Below are positions 55,556 to 64,000 of a stretch of DNA of 64,000 nucleotides, one piece after another. Position numbers and translations under genes: made by a program. Positions within the stretch are counted from its first letter, which is position 1, and each line of letters opens with the position of its first letter. Origin of the DNA: Methylococcus sp. Mc7 (GTDB lineage Bacteria; Pseudomonadota; Gammaproteobacteria; Methylococcales; Methylococcaceae); contig NZ_CP079095.1 in assembly GCF_019285515.1 (NCBI RefSeq), positions 992,001-1,056,000 on the forward strand, in the 5' to 3' direction. The notes beneath the pieces are model-generated. The model did no database searches. It was not told where the DNA came from and worked only from the letters and a program-made list of their open reading frames with translations.

Positions 55556-55729
55556 ATGAACGACGTCAAAGAAGAGAAAGATTATTTCTGGTTTTACATC
55601 GCGGGCCTGGTCATCGCGGTCGTCGTAACGCTCGCTATGGTTAAGAGCAGCGAACATGGCAAGTACGTCACTGCTGCCAAAGCCATCGAGGAAGACGCCG
55701 CCAACTCCGCTTACAAGAAAGCTCCTTGA
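55556..55729 (+). CDS. Small single-span membrane protein (57 aa), copy 2
   Basis: ATG 55556 with a strong ACGAGGAG ribosome site. Sequence: an acidic start EEKDYFWFYIAG, membrane segment LVIAVVVTLAMV, then a soluble helix (AAKAIEEDAANSAYKKAP). Same length and N-terminal pattern as the protein at 23320-23493. Lies 123 bp after hupH, possibly with its own promoter (AT-rich TATATATTG at 55498). Could belong to a membrane respiratory complex; unproven. Confidence 0.75.
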   Translation: MNDVKEEKDYFWFYIAGLVIAVVVTLAMVKSSEHGKYVTAAKAIEEDAANSAYKKAP

Positions 55730-55738
55730 TTTCAGTCT

Positions 55739-55763
55739 TCCGACGCGCAGTCTCCGCGTCGGA
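55739..55763 (+). terminator. Hairpin after the 57-aa gene
   Basis: Perfect 9-bp arms TCCGACGCG (55739-55747) and CGCGTCGGA (55755-55763), 7-nt loop, 10 bp after the stop. No T-tract. Confidence 0.55.
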
Positions 55764-55867
55764 ACGCGCGCCTCACGTGGAGCACCTTGCGACAAGCACA
55801 AGCCGCAAACGACAGGGATGTCACCTACCGCTCGACCAAGCCGGCATTCTCCTTGGCCCTAACGAGG

Positions 55868-56704
55868 CTATTGCGCCCGGGCGGGTTTCTGGTATCCCCC
55901 GTGCAGCGAAGGCACGGCATATCGCTGTAACGTCTCGTCCAGCCTCAACGCAGTAAGCTCCCCGCCCCACAGACAGCCCGTATCCAGGCAGTAACAGTCC
56001 TTGCCGGCGAAATAGCCGAGCGTGGACCAGTGCCCGAACACGATCGTGGCGCCCGGCGGCGTCCTGTCCGGGACGTCGAACCACGGAACCAGGGATGCGG
56101 GTTGCCGCCCCGGCTCCCCCTTTTGCTTGAAATCCAGCCGTCCGGTCCGATCGCAATAGCGCATGCGGGTAAAGGCGTTGGTGATGAAACGGAGCCGGTC
56201 CCATCCGGCCAGATCATCGGACCAGAGGTCGGGCTTGTCGCCGTACATCTGCCGGCAGAACCCGGCGATGTCCCCGCCCGCGAGGACCGCCTCGACTTCG
56301 CCGGCCCTGGCCAAAGCCGTTTCCGCATTCCAGCAAGGGGGAATACCGGCATGGACCAGGCAATAGCCGCCCTCCAGGTGCACCAGCGGACGCGTGCGCA
56401 GCCAGTCCAGCAACTCGTCCCGATCGTCGGCCTCCAGCACGTCGCCGAAAGTGTCCTTGTGCTTGACCCGGGAGACCCCACAGGCCACCGCCAAGAGGTG
56501 CAGGTCATGGTTGCCGAGCACCGTGGCCGCCGCGGATCCCAGCGAGCGGATGAACCGCAGGGTTTCCAGCGACTGGGGCCCGCGATTGACCAGGTCGCCC
56601 GTAAACAGCAGGCGGTCCGCCGCCGGATCGAAGCGGATCAGTTCCAGGAGGCGCCGCAGCTCCGCGTAGCAGCCCTGCACGTCGCCGATGGCATAGACGG
56701 CCAT
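55868..56704 (-). CDS. apaH: ApaH, symmetrical Ap4A hydrolase
   Basis: A 278-aa phosphoprotein-phosphatase-like enzyme: YAIGDVQGCYAEL (GDxxG), LLFTGDLVNRGP, VLGNHDLHLL and CLVHAGIPP, as in ApaH. It splits Ap4A to two ADP. Start at Met5 of the open frame (56704) gives the usual MAVYAIGD beginning. The 3' end is about 140 bp from the small membrane gene. Confidence 0.95.
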   Translation of the reverse strand: MAVYAIGDVQGCYAELRRLLELIRFDPAADRLLFTGDLVNRGPQSLETLRFIRSLGSAAATVLGNHDLHLLAVACGVSRVKHKDTFGDVLEADDRDELLDWLRTRPLVHLEGGYCLVHAGIPPCWNAETALARAGEVEAVLAGGDIAGFCRQMYGDKPDLWSDDLAGWDRLRFITNAFTRMRYCDRTGRLDFKQKGEPGRQPASLVPWFDVPDRTPPGATIVFGHWSTLGYFAGKDCYCLDTGCLWGGELTALRLDETLQRYAVPSLHGGYQKPARAQ

Positions 56705-56890
56705 GTCAGCCGGCACCTCGCCGACCGATCAAAGCGACACTCGCCTTACCGCTATGCAACGGCATCAGATGAACTCTCCACGCATGAGACCGGGAAACGC
56801 CCGGTAACCAGGGCCGGTTATTTTAGTACGTCCGCGGTCCGTTGGCGCCATGGGTGTGGCGCCTTTATCCCCCGGTCAAAGATACGGCGA

Positions 56891-56896
56891 TATAAT
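56891..56896 (+). promoter_or_regulatory. Possible -10 element for mpl
   Basis: A consensus TATAAT about 95 bp before mpl. No good -35 at 16-18 bp spacing; low confidence. Confidence 0.3.
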
Positions 56897-56990
56897 CGGG
56901 TCCTTCTCGATACGAATCGCCGGATGCACGCGTCCACCCACAGGCGATTCCGTCCCCACCAATCCGATGAACAAACCGAGGCCTCGATAA

Positions 56991-58355
56991 GTGCGTATTC
57001 ACATCCTGGGTATCTGCGGCACCTTCATGGGCGGGCTCGCCATCATGGCCCGCCAGCTCGGCCACACCGTCACGGGATCGGACCAGAACGTCTACCCGCC
57101 GATGAGCACCCTGCTGGAGCAGCAGGGCATCGACCTATGCAACGGCTACAGCCCCGACAACCTCCATCCCGTTCCCGACCTCGTCATCATCGGCAATGCG
57201 CTCTCCCGCGGTAACCCGGAGGTCGAGGCGGTGCTGAACATGGGGCTGGCCTACACCTCCGGTGCGCAGTGGCTTTACAACTACGTCCTCAAGGGACGCT
57301 GGGTGCTGGCGGTCGCGGGCACCCACGGCAAGACCACGACCTCGAGCATGCTGGCCTGGATACTCGAACACGACGGCCACAAGCCGGGCTTCCTGATCGG
57401 CGGCGTGCCGCTCAATTTCGGCGTTTCCGCCCGCCTCGGCGAAGGCCGGTTCGTCGTGGTGGAGGCGGACGAATACGACACCGCATTCTTCGACAAGCGC
57501 TCCAAGTTCGTCCATTACCGCCCGCGCACCACGATCCTGAACAACCTGGAATACGACCACGCCGACATCTTCCCCGACCTCACCGCGATCCAGCGACAGT
57601 TTCACCACCTCGTGCGCAGCGTGCCCGGCAACGGTCTGCTGGTGGTTCCGGAGCGGGACGAAAACCTGGCCGACGTGCTCAGGATGGGGTGCTGGACGCC
57701 GGTCGAGAAAACCGCCCTGGGGCCGGACACCGCCGCCGACTGGCAGGCACACCCGTTGGCCGAAGACGGCGGCCGGTTCGACGTGGTGTTCCGGGACAAG
57801 CGGCTGGGCACGATCCATTGGCAGCTCTCCGGCCGCCACAACATGCTCAATGCCCTGTCCGCCATCGCCGCGGCCCACCACGCCGGGATCGAACCGGTGG
57901 CGGCCATCTCGGCCCTGAGCCGGTTCCAGAGCGTCAAACGCCGCCTCGAGGTGCGCGCCGAGATCCGCGGCATCACCCTTTACGACGATTTCGCCCATCA
58001 TCCCACGGCGATCGCCACCACGCTCGAAGGATTGCGCGCGCGGGTCGATGGCGCACGCGTCATCGCGGTCGTCGAACCGCGTTCCAACACCATGCGCATG
58101 GGCGTGCACGCCGACACGCTCGCGGCATCCCTCGCGCCCGCCGACCTCGCCATCCTTTACCAGGCGCCCGACCTGGGATGGGATGTCGCGAAAATCGCTT
58201 CCGCCTCCGACCGGATCGTCACTTGCGACAGCATCGGCGCCATCGTGGAACGCTTGCGGCAGGAATGCCGGGCGGGCGATCACGTGGTGTTCATGAGCAA
58301 CGGAAGTTTCGGCGGCATCCACGAGAAGACCGAGGCCGCGCTGCGGGAAAATTGA
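56991..58355 (+). CDS. mpl: Mpl, UDP-MurNAc:tripeptide ligase
   Basis: A 454-aa Mur ligase: IHILGICGTFMGGLA (nucleotide-binding start), AGTHGKTTTSSM (P-loop), EADEYDTAFFDKRS, LNNLEYDHADIFPDL and a C-terminal DDFAHHPTAIATTL block. Mpl recycles murein tripeptide onto UDP-MurNAc. Start is GTG 56991, consistent with the family N-terminus; no closer ATG. Confidence 0.95.
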   Translation: MRIHILGICGTFMGGLAIMARQLGHTVTGSDQNVYPPMSTLLEQQGIDLCNGYSPDNLHPVPDLVIIGNALSRGNPEVEAVLNMGLAYTSGAQWLYNYVLKGRWVLAVAGTHGKTTTSSMLAWILEHDGHKPGFLIGGVPLNFGVSARLGEGRFVVVEADEYDTAFFDKRSKFVHYRPRTTILNNLEYDHADIFPDLTAIQRQFHHLVRSVPGNGLLVVPERDENLADVLRMGCWTPVEKTALGPDTAADWQAHPLAEDGGRFDVVFRDKRLGTIHWQLSGRHNMLNALSAIAAAHHAGIEPVAAISALSRFQSVKRRLEVRAEIRGITLYDDFAHHPTAIATTLEGLRARVDGARVIAVVEPRSNTMRMGVHADTLAASLAPADLAILYQAPDLGWDVAKIASASDRIVTCDSIGAIVERLRQECRAGDHVVFMSNGSFGGIHEKTEAALREN

Positions 58356-58424
58356 GTTTCGGCGCTCTTGCCCCATGCCTCCGCTACGCCTAAAGTCGGG
58401 GCGACATCGGCGAGGAGCGCTCCA

Positions 58425-61400
58425 ATGGTTCGACACATCGCATTCTGGGTCCTTCTGGCCTGCGCCGCACCCGCCTGGCCCGGCCCGCTGAACCCGCAAA
58501 CCATCCCGGACGCCCTCAAACCCTGGATACCCTGGACGCTTTACGGCCACGAGGCCGATGCCTGTCCCCATTTCCTCGAGCAGCCCGGCGGGCGCCGCTG
58601 CGCCTGGCCCGGAGAACTCGATCTGGAACTCCACGATAGCGGCGGCAGTTTCCGCAGCCGCTGGCGAAGCTTCGCCGACATCTGGGTGCCCCTCCCCGGC
58701 GATCTTCGGTCCTGGCCGCTGGCGGTCGAGCTGGACGGCAAACCGGCGGCCGTCTCGGCCCGCAACGCGGTTCCCGGTGTCCGGCTACCGCCCGGCGCTC
58801 ACACCGTCGCCGGGCGCTTCGCCTGGACCGCCCTGCCGGACACCCTGCGCCTTCCCGGCGAAACCGGCCTGGTCCGGCTCAGCATCGGCGGTCGCGCGAT
58901 AGCGTTTCCGTCCGTCGACGAACAGGGTCGACTGTGGCTGCGCAAGCCCCCTGAAGGCTTCGCGCCCGAAACCTCGCCGCTCGAGCTCGAGGTGTTTCGT
59001 CTGCTGAAGGACGCGGTTCCGATGGAAGTCGTGACCCGGCTCGAATTCGACGTCGCGGGGGAGGCGCGCGAGGTGCTGCTGGAAGGCTCCATACTGCCCG
59101 ATTTCGTGCCGCTCTCCCTGGACAGCCCGCTCCCCGCGCGCCTCGAACCGGACGGCCGCCTCCGCTTGCAACTGCGCCCCGGCCACTGGAGCGTCAGCGT
59201 CACCGGCCGCGCCAAACGAGACTTGCAGGAACTCGCCCTCCCCGTTTTCTCTGCCCCGTGGCCGGGGGAAGAACTGTGGTCGTTCGCCGCCGACCGCTCG
59301 ATTCGCGTGGTCGAAGTTTCCGGCGTCCCCCTGGTCGATCCGCGGCTGACGCGGCTCCCCGAGGAATACCGGACGCTGCCGACCTACGCCATGGCCCCCG
59401 GCACCGCGTTGCGGTTCGATCAGGTCCGGCGGGGCGACCCGGAGCCGGAACCCGATGCGCTGCATATCCGCCGGACACTCTGGCTGGACTTCTCGGGGAA
59501 GGGCCTCACCATCCTGGACGACATTTCCGGCCGGATCACCCGCAACTGGCGCCTGGACGCTGCACCCGCCATGCAGCCGGGACGGGTGACGGTGGACGGC
59601 CAGCCCCAGACCATCACCCGCCTCGATGATGGTCCCGGCGGAGTGGAGCTCCGAAGAGGCGAATTGAGGCTGCAAGCGGAAAGCCGCTGGGAAGCCGGCA
59701 TGTCCTCCCTGCCCGCAACGGGCTGGAACGCCGACTTCCTGAGCGCTGCCGCCGAGCTCCATTTACCGCCGGGCTGGCGCCTCTTCGCCGCGCCGGGCGC
59801 CGACCATGTGCCGGATTCCTGGGTCGGCCGCTGGTCCCTGCTCGATCTGTTCCTGGTCCTCATCACCGCCCTCGCAGCCGCGCGGCTCTGGGGATGGCCT
59901 GCCGGAACCATCACGCTTCTCACGCTCGCCCTCGGTTGGCACGAGCCGGATGCGCCGCAAAGCGTTTGGCTCTGGCTGCTCGGCGTCACCGCGCTGGGCC
60001 GGGTGATTCCTCCGGGCGGCTTCGCCTCGGCGCTACGCGTCGTCCGGATCACCGTCCTGGCCGCCTTGGCGATCGCAAGCTTGCCGTTCGCGGTGCAGCA
60101 GCTTCGCCTGAGCCTTTACCCCCAGCTCGAACCGCATGCCCTGTCCTTCGACTACGGCGACCGGGCGGCCGAGCCGGAGGCCAGCGCACCGGCGGCCCGG
60201 GCGATGACGCCGCAGCGGAAATCGGGCTCGCTTGCGGAAGCCGGCGCCCCGCCGCCCGCCGACTTGAGCCGAACCACCGATCCCGACGCCCTCACCCAGA
60301 CCGGCCCAGGCCTGCCGCGATGGGAATGGAACCGGATCACGCTGAACTGGCACGGGCCGGTGCTGGGCGAGCAAAAGCTCCGGCTGCTGCTGATCCCGCC
60401 CTGGGCCAACCGCGGCCTGAACGTCCTGAGGGTGGCGCTGCTTGCCGTGACCGTTCTGCTGCTCCTGGGTTGGCGGCCGAAATCCGGCGTTTCCGGGCTG
60501 CTCCTGCTGCCGCTGGCCCTGCTCGCCGCGCCGGACAGCCGCGCCGCCGAATTCCCGCCGCCGGCACTGCTCGACGAACTCAGGGCTCGCCTCCTCGCGG
60601 CACCGGAATGCGGCACCGAATGCGCCCAGCTCCAGCGGATGGAACTTCGGCTCCGCCCCGGCGAACTGGCGATGACGCTCGAGGCGCATGCCGAGGACCG
60701 CGTCGCCATTCCGCTGCCGGCAAGGGCCGCGCAATGGATGCCGTCCAGCATCCGGGTCGACGGCGCCGCCGCCACCGGCCCCTATGCCGACACGGACGGC
60801 ACCCTCTGGCTGATGCTGGACCCCGGCGTCCATCGCGTCGAGCTCTCGGGACCCTTGCCGCACATTCCCAGCATCGACCTCCCGCTGCCCTTGCGTCCGT
60901 ACCGGGTAGACGTCGACGGCGCGGGATGGGAGATCATCGGAGTCGACCCGGACGGCAGACCCGAACCCCAGATCCAGCTCGTCCGCAAAGGCGGTGGAGC
61001 GTCCCCGGAGCCACGCCTCGACAACTCCCACTTGCCCGTGTTCCTGACGGTCGAACGCACCCTGCGGCTGGGGCTGGCCTGGCGCGTCGTTACTCGTGTG
61101 ACGAGACTGTCGCCCGCCGACGCCCCGGTGGCGCTGACCATTCCGCTGCTGCCCGGCGAGGCGGTCATCTCGCCGGGAATCCCGGCCGAAAAAGGGAGCG
61201 TGCGGATTCATCTGCCGCCAAACGTCCTAGACGTGAGCTGGGAATCGACCCTCGACCGAACCGGCAGCCTGGAACTGCGCGCGCCGCATACCGGCGACTG
61301 GACCGAAATCTGGCGTCTCGACGCCAGCCCGGTCTGGCACATCGAAACGAGCGGTATCGCCGCCATCCATCACCAGGACGCGAGCGGCAACTGGCTGCCC

Positions 61401-62441
61401 GAATGGCGCCCCTGGCCGGGCGAGACGGTCACCCTGCAGATCAGCCGCCCACCGCCCGTCCCCGGCAACGCGCTGACCATCGAAAGCAGCGCGCTTCAGA
61501 CCCGGCCGGGCAGCCGTGCAACGGACGCCGAACTGGCGCTGAGCATTCGCAGCGCGAAAGGCGGCCAACACAGTGTCACCCTGCCGGAAGGCGCCGAGCT
61601 GCGGTCGGTCGAGATCGACGGCGCCGCCCAGCCCATCCGCCAGAACGGGCGCGCCGTCACCCTCCCCCTGCACCCAGGCGAACAGACCGTCCGGCTGGCG
61701 TGGCGCACAACGGCCGGAATCGGGCTCAGCACGGCGGCGCCGGAGGTCGACCTGGGCAGCGCCAGTACGAACAGCCGGACCGGCATCGAACTCGGCCAAG
61801 ACCGCTGGGTCCTCCTGCTCGGCGGCCCGCCATGGGGACCATCCGTGCTGTTCTGGGGAACACTGGGGGTGATCGTGATCACCGCAGTCGCATTAGGGAC
61901 GCGGCTGAGCCGGTTGCCGCTCAAGATCCGCCACTGGCTGCTGTTGCTGATCGGTCTGAGCCAGGTCCCCCTTGTGGCGAGCCTCGTCGTCGCCGGCTGG
62001 ATCGTGGCGCTGGACTGGCGCCGAGGCAGGCAAATGCCGCTCAAGCCGGGGCTCTTCAACCTTGTCCAGACGGGCCTTGCCATTCTCACCGTCCTGGCGC
62101 TGAGCGTCCTGATTTCAGCCGTGCACCAGGGGCTGCTCGGCCTGCCGGACATGGGAATCACCGGCTACGACTCCGACGGGTATCGGCTCGACTGGTATAC
62201 GGACCGGAGCGGCCCTGTGCTGCCCCGGCCCTGGGTCGTCTCGGTTCCGCTGCTCGCCTACCGGCTGCTCATGCTGGCCTGGGCCCTGTGGCTGGCCTAC
62301 GCGCTGCTGGACTGGCTGCGCTGGGGTTGGGGATGCTTTTCCGCCGGGGGACTCTGGCGGCAGAGCCCCAAAAGGGAACCCGCCGCCAAACCGCCACGGA
62401 CCGCCGATGCTGCGGGCTCGAATGACCCTTGGCAGAGTTGA
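58425..62441 (+). CDS. Very large membrane protein (1338 aa), unknown function
   Basis: Signal peptide (FWVLLACAAPAWPG), a ~450-residue periplasmic beta-rich part, a membrane cluster at about residues 471-560 (LLDLFLVLITALAAARLWGW; VVRITVLAALAIASLPFAV), a short loop, two further helices around 663-707 (GLNVLRVALLAVTVLLLLGW), a second periplasmic part of ~430 residues with similar Arg/Pro-rich beta pattern, and a C-terminal cluster of four or more helices (1138-1302). ATG 58425 fits the signal. The internal symmetry suggests a duplication. I do not recognise a family. The gene follows mpl by 69 bp. Confidence 0.75.
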   Translation: MVRHIAFWVLLACAAPAWPGPLNPQTIPDALKPWIPWTLYGHEADACPHFLEQPGGRRCAWPGELDLELHDSGGSFRSRWRSFADIWVPLPGDLRSWPLAVELDGKPAAVSARNAVPGVRLPPGAHTVAGRFAWTALPDTLRLPGETGLVRLSIGGRAIAFPSVDEQGRLWLRKPPEGFAPETSPLELEVFRLLKDAVPMEVVTRLEFDVAGEAREVLLEGSILPDFVPLSLDSPLPARLEPDGRLRLQLRPGHWSVSVTGRAKRDLQELALPVFSAPWPGEELWSFAADRSIRVVEVSGVPLVDPRLTRLPEEYRTLPTYAMAPGTALRFDQVRRGDPEPEPDALHIRRTLWLDFSGKGLTILDDISGRITRNWRLDAAPAMQPGRVTVDGQPQTITRLDDGPGGVELRRGELRLQAESRWEAGMSSLPATGWNADFLSAAAELHLPPGWRLFAAPGADHVPDSWVGRWSLLDLFLVLITALAAARLWGWPAGTITLLTLALGWHEPDAPQSVWLWLLGVTALGRVIPPGGFASALRVVRITVLAALAIASLPFAVQQLRLSLYPQLEPHALSFDYGDRAAEPEASAPAARAMTPQRKSGSLAEAGAPPPADLSRTTDPDALTQTGPGLPRWEWNRITLNWHGPVLGEQKLRLLLIPPWANRGLNVLRVALLAVTVLLLLGWRPKSGVSGLLLLPLALLAAPDSRAAEFPPPALLDELRARLLAAPECGTECAQLQRMELRLRPGELAMTLEAHAEDRVAIPLPARAAQWMPSSIRVDGAAATGPYADTDGTLWLMLDPGVHRVELSGPLPHIPSIDLPLPLRPYRVDVDGAGWEIIGVDPDGRPEPQIQLVRKGGGASPEPRLDNSHLPVFLTVERTLRLGLAWRVVTRVTRLSPADAPVALTIPLLPGEAVISPGIPAEKGSVRIHLPPNVLDVSWESTLDRTGSLELRAPHTGDWTEIWRLDASPVWHIETSGIAAIHHQDASGNWLPEWRPWPGETVTLQISRPPPVPGNALTIESSALQTRPGSRATDAELALSIRSAKGGQHSVTLPEGAELRSVEIDGAAQPIRQNGRAVTLPLHPGEQTVRLAWRTTAGIGLSTAAPEVDLGSASTNSRTGIELGQDRWVLLLGGPPWGPSVLFWGTLGVIVITAVALGTRLSRLPLKIRHWLLLLIGLSQVPLVASLVVAGWIVALDWRRGRQMPLKPGLFNLVQTGLAILTVLALSVLISAVHQGLLGLPDMGITGYDSDGYRLDWYTDRSGPVLPRPWVVSVPLLAYRLLMLAWALWLAYALLDWLRWGWGCFSAGGLWRQSPKREPAAKPPRTADAAGSNDPWQS

Positions 62442-62447
62442 ACGATG

Positions 62448-62606
62448 CTATTGAACGGGCTTTACACCCTCGAAAATAAACTCACGTAGAGCCGCGACCA
62501 TCCTCTGGCAGGATTCCGAACCCAGGCCGTCCGGAGGCGCGATCAAGGGTTTGCCTCTCGAACTCGACACGCTCTGAGCCAGGCCGGCGACCCTTTGCCA
62601 TGACAT
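62448..62606 (-). CDS. Small ORF after the glycosyltransferase (52 aa)
   Basis: Starts 5 bp after the glycosyltransferase stop (GGTGA-AAGCT-ATG). The product (MSWQRVAGLAQSVSSSRG ... MVAALREFIFEG) is helical at its end and has no recognised motif. Could be a truncated gene or chance frame; context (tight spacing) is the only support. Confidence 0.3.
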   Translation of the reverse strand: MSWQRVAGLAQSVSSSRGKPLIAPPDGLGSESCQRMVAALREFIFEGVKPVQ

Positions 62607-62611
62607 AGCTT

Positions 62612-63805
62612 TCACCGATCGAACAGGTCTTCGTACGCCGCGAGGAGTTTCGGCGCTTCATACTTCCACTCGAGCTCCCTCTCTACGCGCTTACGCCCAA
62701 ATTCGCCCATGCGCATCCTCCGAGCCGGATCGTCCAACAGTTCCACGATCTTTAGGGCCATATCTACCGGATCGTTCCTCCGCGCATATAGTGAAGCCTC
62801 CAAAGCGGAAAATCGTCCTTCAGTCAGATCAAACTGAACGATGGGCTTCCCCAATGCCATGTATTCCATGATCTTATTCATGGTGGACTTGTCGTTCATC
62901 TCATTCGCCACGTCTGGATTCACACACACATCCGCTGTATTAAGCATTTCCAGCATCTGTCTATCTCCAACACGGCCCGTGAAAGTGACGTACTCGGCAA
63001 CCTCCATGTCCCTCGCCAATTGCCTCATCTCCTCCAACGAAGTGCCGCCTCCTACGAGGCCAAAATGTACGTCGTCCCGCCCCATATCCTCGACAAGATA
63101 CTGTACAGACCGCAGTAGTAGCTCAATACCCTCCTGTTTTCCCATCACCCCCACATAACCTACAAGATATTTCCGACCTTTTTTCAAGACATCCAGGGGT
63201 GGCATTTTTCTCAACCGATCCAGGTTTGGCCCGCTGCGCACCACGTGCACCTTGGCAGGATTCATCCCTCCCCTTTCAATAGCGATCCTTTTGTACGATT
63301 CGTTGGTAGCGACAGATACGTCCGCCATCTTGAACGTGAGGCGTTCGAGCCAAACCATCAACCTCCAAAACACGTCTCGGCGGCCAAACTTCGCCTCGTA
63401 GAGTTCCGGAGCTATATCGTGATGGTCAAATAGAAAACGGACCCCAAAGAACAGCTTGAAGAATCCACCTACAAGGAACAAAAGATCAGGTGGATTACAG
63501 GCATGAATGACATCAAAGCCGCGATCCCTCCACACTTTCCAAGCCAACCGGAAAGTCTTCAGAAGCGCAGCCGAATACTCGGCAAAGTACCCTGTGGCTT
63601 TGCAGCCCTCTACGGGAAGATCAAAGCGATAAATGTGGATGCCATCCATTATTTCGTAGAGATCTGCGCAACCCGGCCCAGTCGGACATATCACTGAAAC
63701 TTCATACCCATTCGCCTGCAACGTGGTCGCCTCCTGCCAAACCCTCCGATCAAAGGGGACGGGCAGATTCTCCACGAGAATAAGAACGCGACGCTGCTTG
63801 TTCAC
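62612..63805 (-). CDS. Glycosyltransferase family 4-like protein
   Basis: A 397-aa GT-B enzyme: N-terminal ILVENLPVPFDRRVWQEA, acceptor domain with FDHHDIAPELYEAKFG, and nucleotide-sugar domain with GYVGVMGKQEGIELLL, VTFTGRVGDRQMLEML and the ENxxGKPIVQFDLTEG-like region (EYMALGKPIVQFDLTEGR). Similar to WbuB-like exopolysaccharide or O-antigen transferases. The base composition is distinctly AT-richer than the rest of the window. Adds sugars in a surface polysaccharide; sugar unknown. Confidence 0.9.
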   Translation of the reverse strand: MNKQRRVLILVENLPVPFDRRVWQEATTLQANGYEVSVICPTGPGCADLYEIMDGIHIYRFDLPVEGCKATGYFAEYSAALLKTFRLAWKVWRDRGFDVIHACNPPDLLFLVGGFFKLFFGVRFLFDHHDIAPELYEAKFGRRDVFWRLMVWLERLTFKMADVSVATNESYKRIAIERGGMNPAKVHVVRSGPNLDRLRKMPPLDVLKKGRKYLVGYVGVMGKQEGIELLLRSVQYLVEDMGRDDVHFGLVGGGTSLEEMRQLARDMEVAEYVTFTGRVGDRQMLEMLNTADVCVNPDVANEMNDKSTMNKIMEYMALGKPIVQFDLTEGRFSALEASLYARRNDPVDMALKIVELLDDPARRMRMGEFGRKRVERELEWKYEAPKLLAAYEDLFDR

Positions 63806-64000
63806 AGTGTAAGTATAGATGATGGTGTAATATTATTATTCAATCTGCGAGCCAGCGACCATGCCGGAAGTTAGCCACACGTCCCATGACGACCGGAAAA
63901 CTTTAATCTAACCAGCCTGGTTGCAAACGGATATCACATGACAAGACTACCAGCAAATTCCATCATATCGGCCGGAACTTCTTTCCGAGAAAACTCTTAC

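Noticed and set aside
59894-62425. An 843-codon frame within the 1338-aa gene in another phase
   Set aside because: Arg/Pro-rich translation typical for a GC-rich off-frame; the other phase has signal peptide and membrane helices.

Overview
The window is GC-rich, densely packed gammaproteobacterial DNA with a diazotrophic, hydrogen-oxidising gene set. The nif-cluster composition (LRV iron-sulfur protein, tandem NifZ, NifT, SIR2-like and DegT-like members) and a hupSLECDH-type uptake hydrogenase fit an aerobic or microaerobic diazotroph. A methanotroph of the Methylococcus type is my best guess, but no methane-oxidation gene is present to prove it. The chromosomal housekeeping genes (rsmI/lpoA/yraN/diaA, hflD, apaH, mpl, tRNA-Arg) are typical of Gammaproteobacteria.

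Layout. 1-3127: 3' part of a C-P lyase operon (phnL, phnM, phnN, phnP). 3128-4671: a transposase-like remnant, a small hypothetical gene and a YkgJ-type cysteine-cluster gene. 4684-13766: one long minus-strand nif operon, in transcription order nifB, ferredoxin, IscA-like, TPR-like, LRV protein, nifZ, second nifZ, a 127-aa protein, nifS, nifT, a 92-aa protein, DegT-like, 2Fe-2S ferredoxin, a 76-aa protein and SIR2-like. It is led by a perfect-looking sigma-54 promoter and two NifA-type upstream sites. 13930-14510: repeat-rich DNA with a decayed Fic-domain gene. 14530-19757: Rdx-like protein, hflD, a MazG-like gene, a metallophosphoesterase, a CarS-like gene and an archease-rtcB operon. 19809-20020: on the minus strand, a Fur-box promoter facing a strong intrinsic terminator with no gene between, a candidate iron-regulated small RNA. 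20155-23550: small genes, a lipoprotein and an ISAzo13-type insertion sequence. 23999-31202: tRNA-Arg, lipoprotein, deacetylase, rsmI and the divergent lpoA-yraN-diaA-FAD oxidase-YbdD run.

31432-43530: a membrane cytochrome c, a three-gene RND efflux operon, a MOSC protein and an MCE (Mla-type) lipid transport operon. 43725-47263: a fatty-acid desaturase gene cleanly split by an IS66 element with an 8-bp target duplication. 47311-49564: FetAB-type ABC exporter and a DUF502 membrane protein. 49739-55432: hydrogenase operon hupSLECDH. 55556-62441: a small membrane protein, apaH, mpl and a 1338-aa membrane protein of unknown role. 62448-64000: AT-richer DNA with a glycosyltransferase, probably the edge of a surface polysaccharide island.

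How it works together: nifB makes the FeMo-co precursor; nifS, the IscA-like protein and nifZ supply and mature clusters; the ferredoxins supply electrons. The nearby hydrogenase can recycle the H2 released by nitrogenase. Two of the last nif-operon genes look like pseudoenzymes (a SIR2-like protein without its catalytic Asn/His and a DegT-like protein with Ser in place of the PLP lysine), which makes the operon tail the least understood part of the nitrogen-fixation system here.
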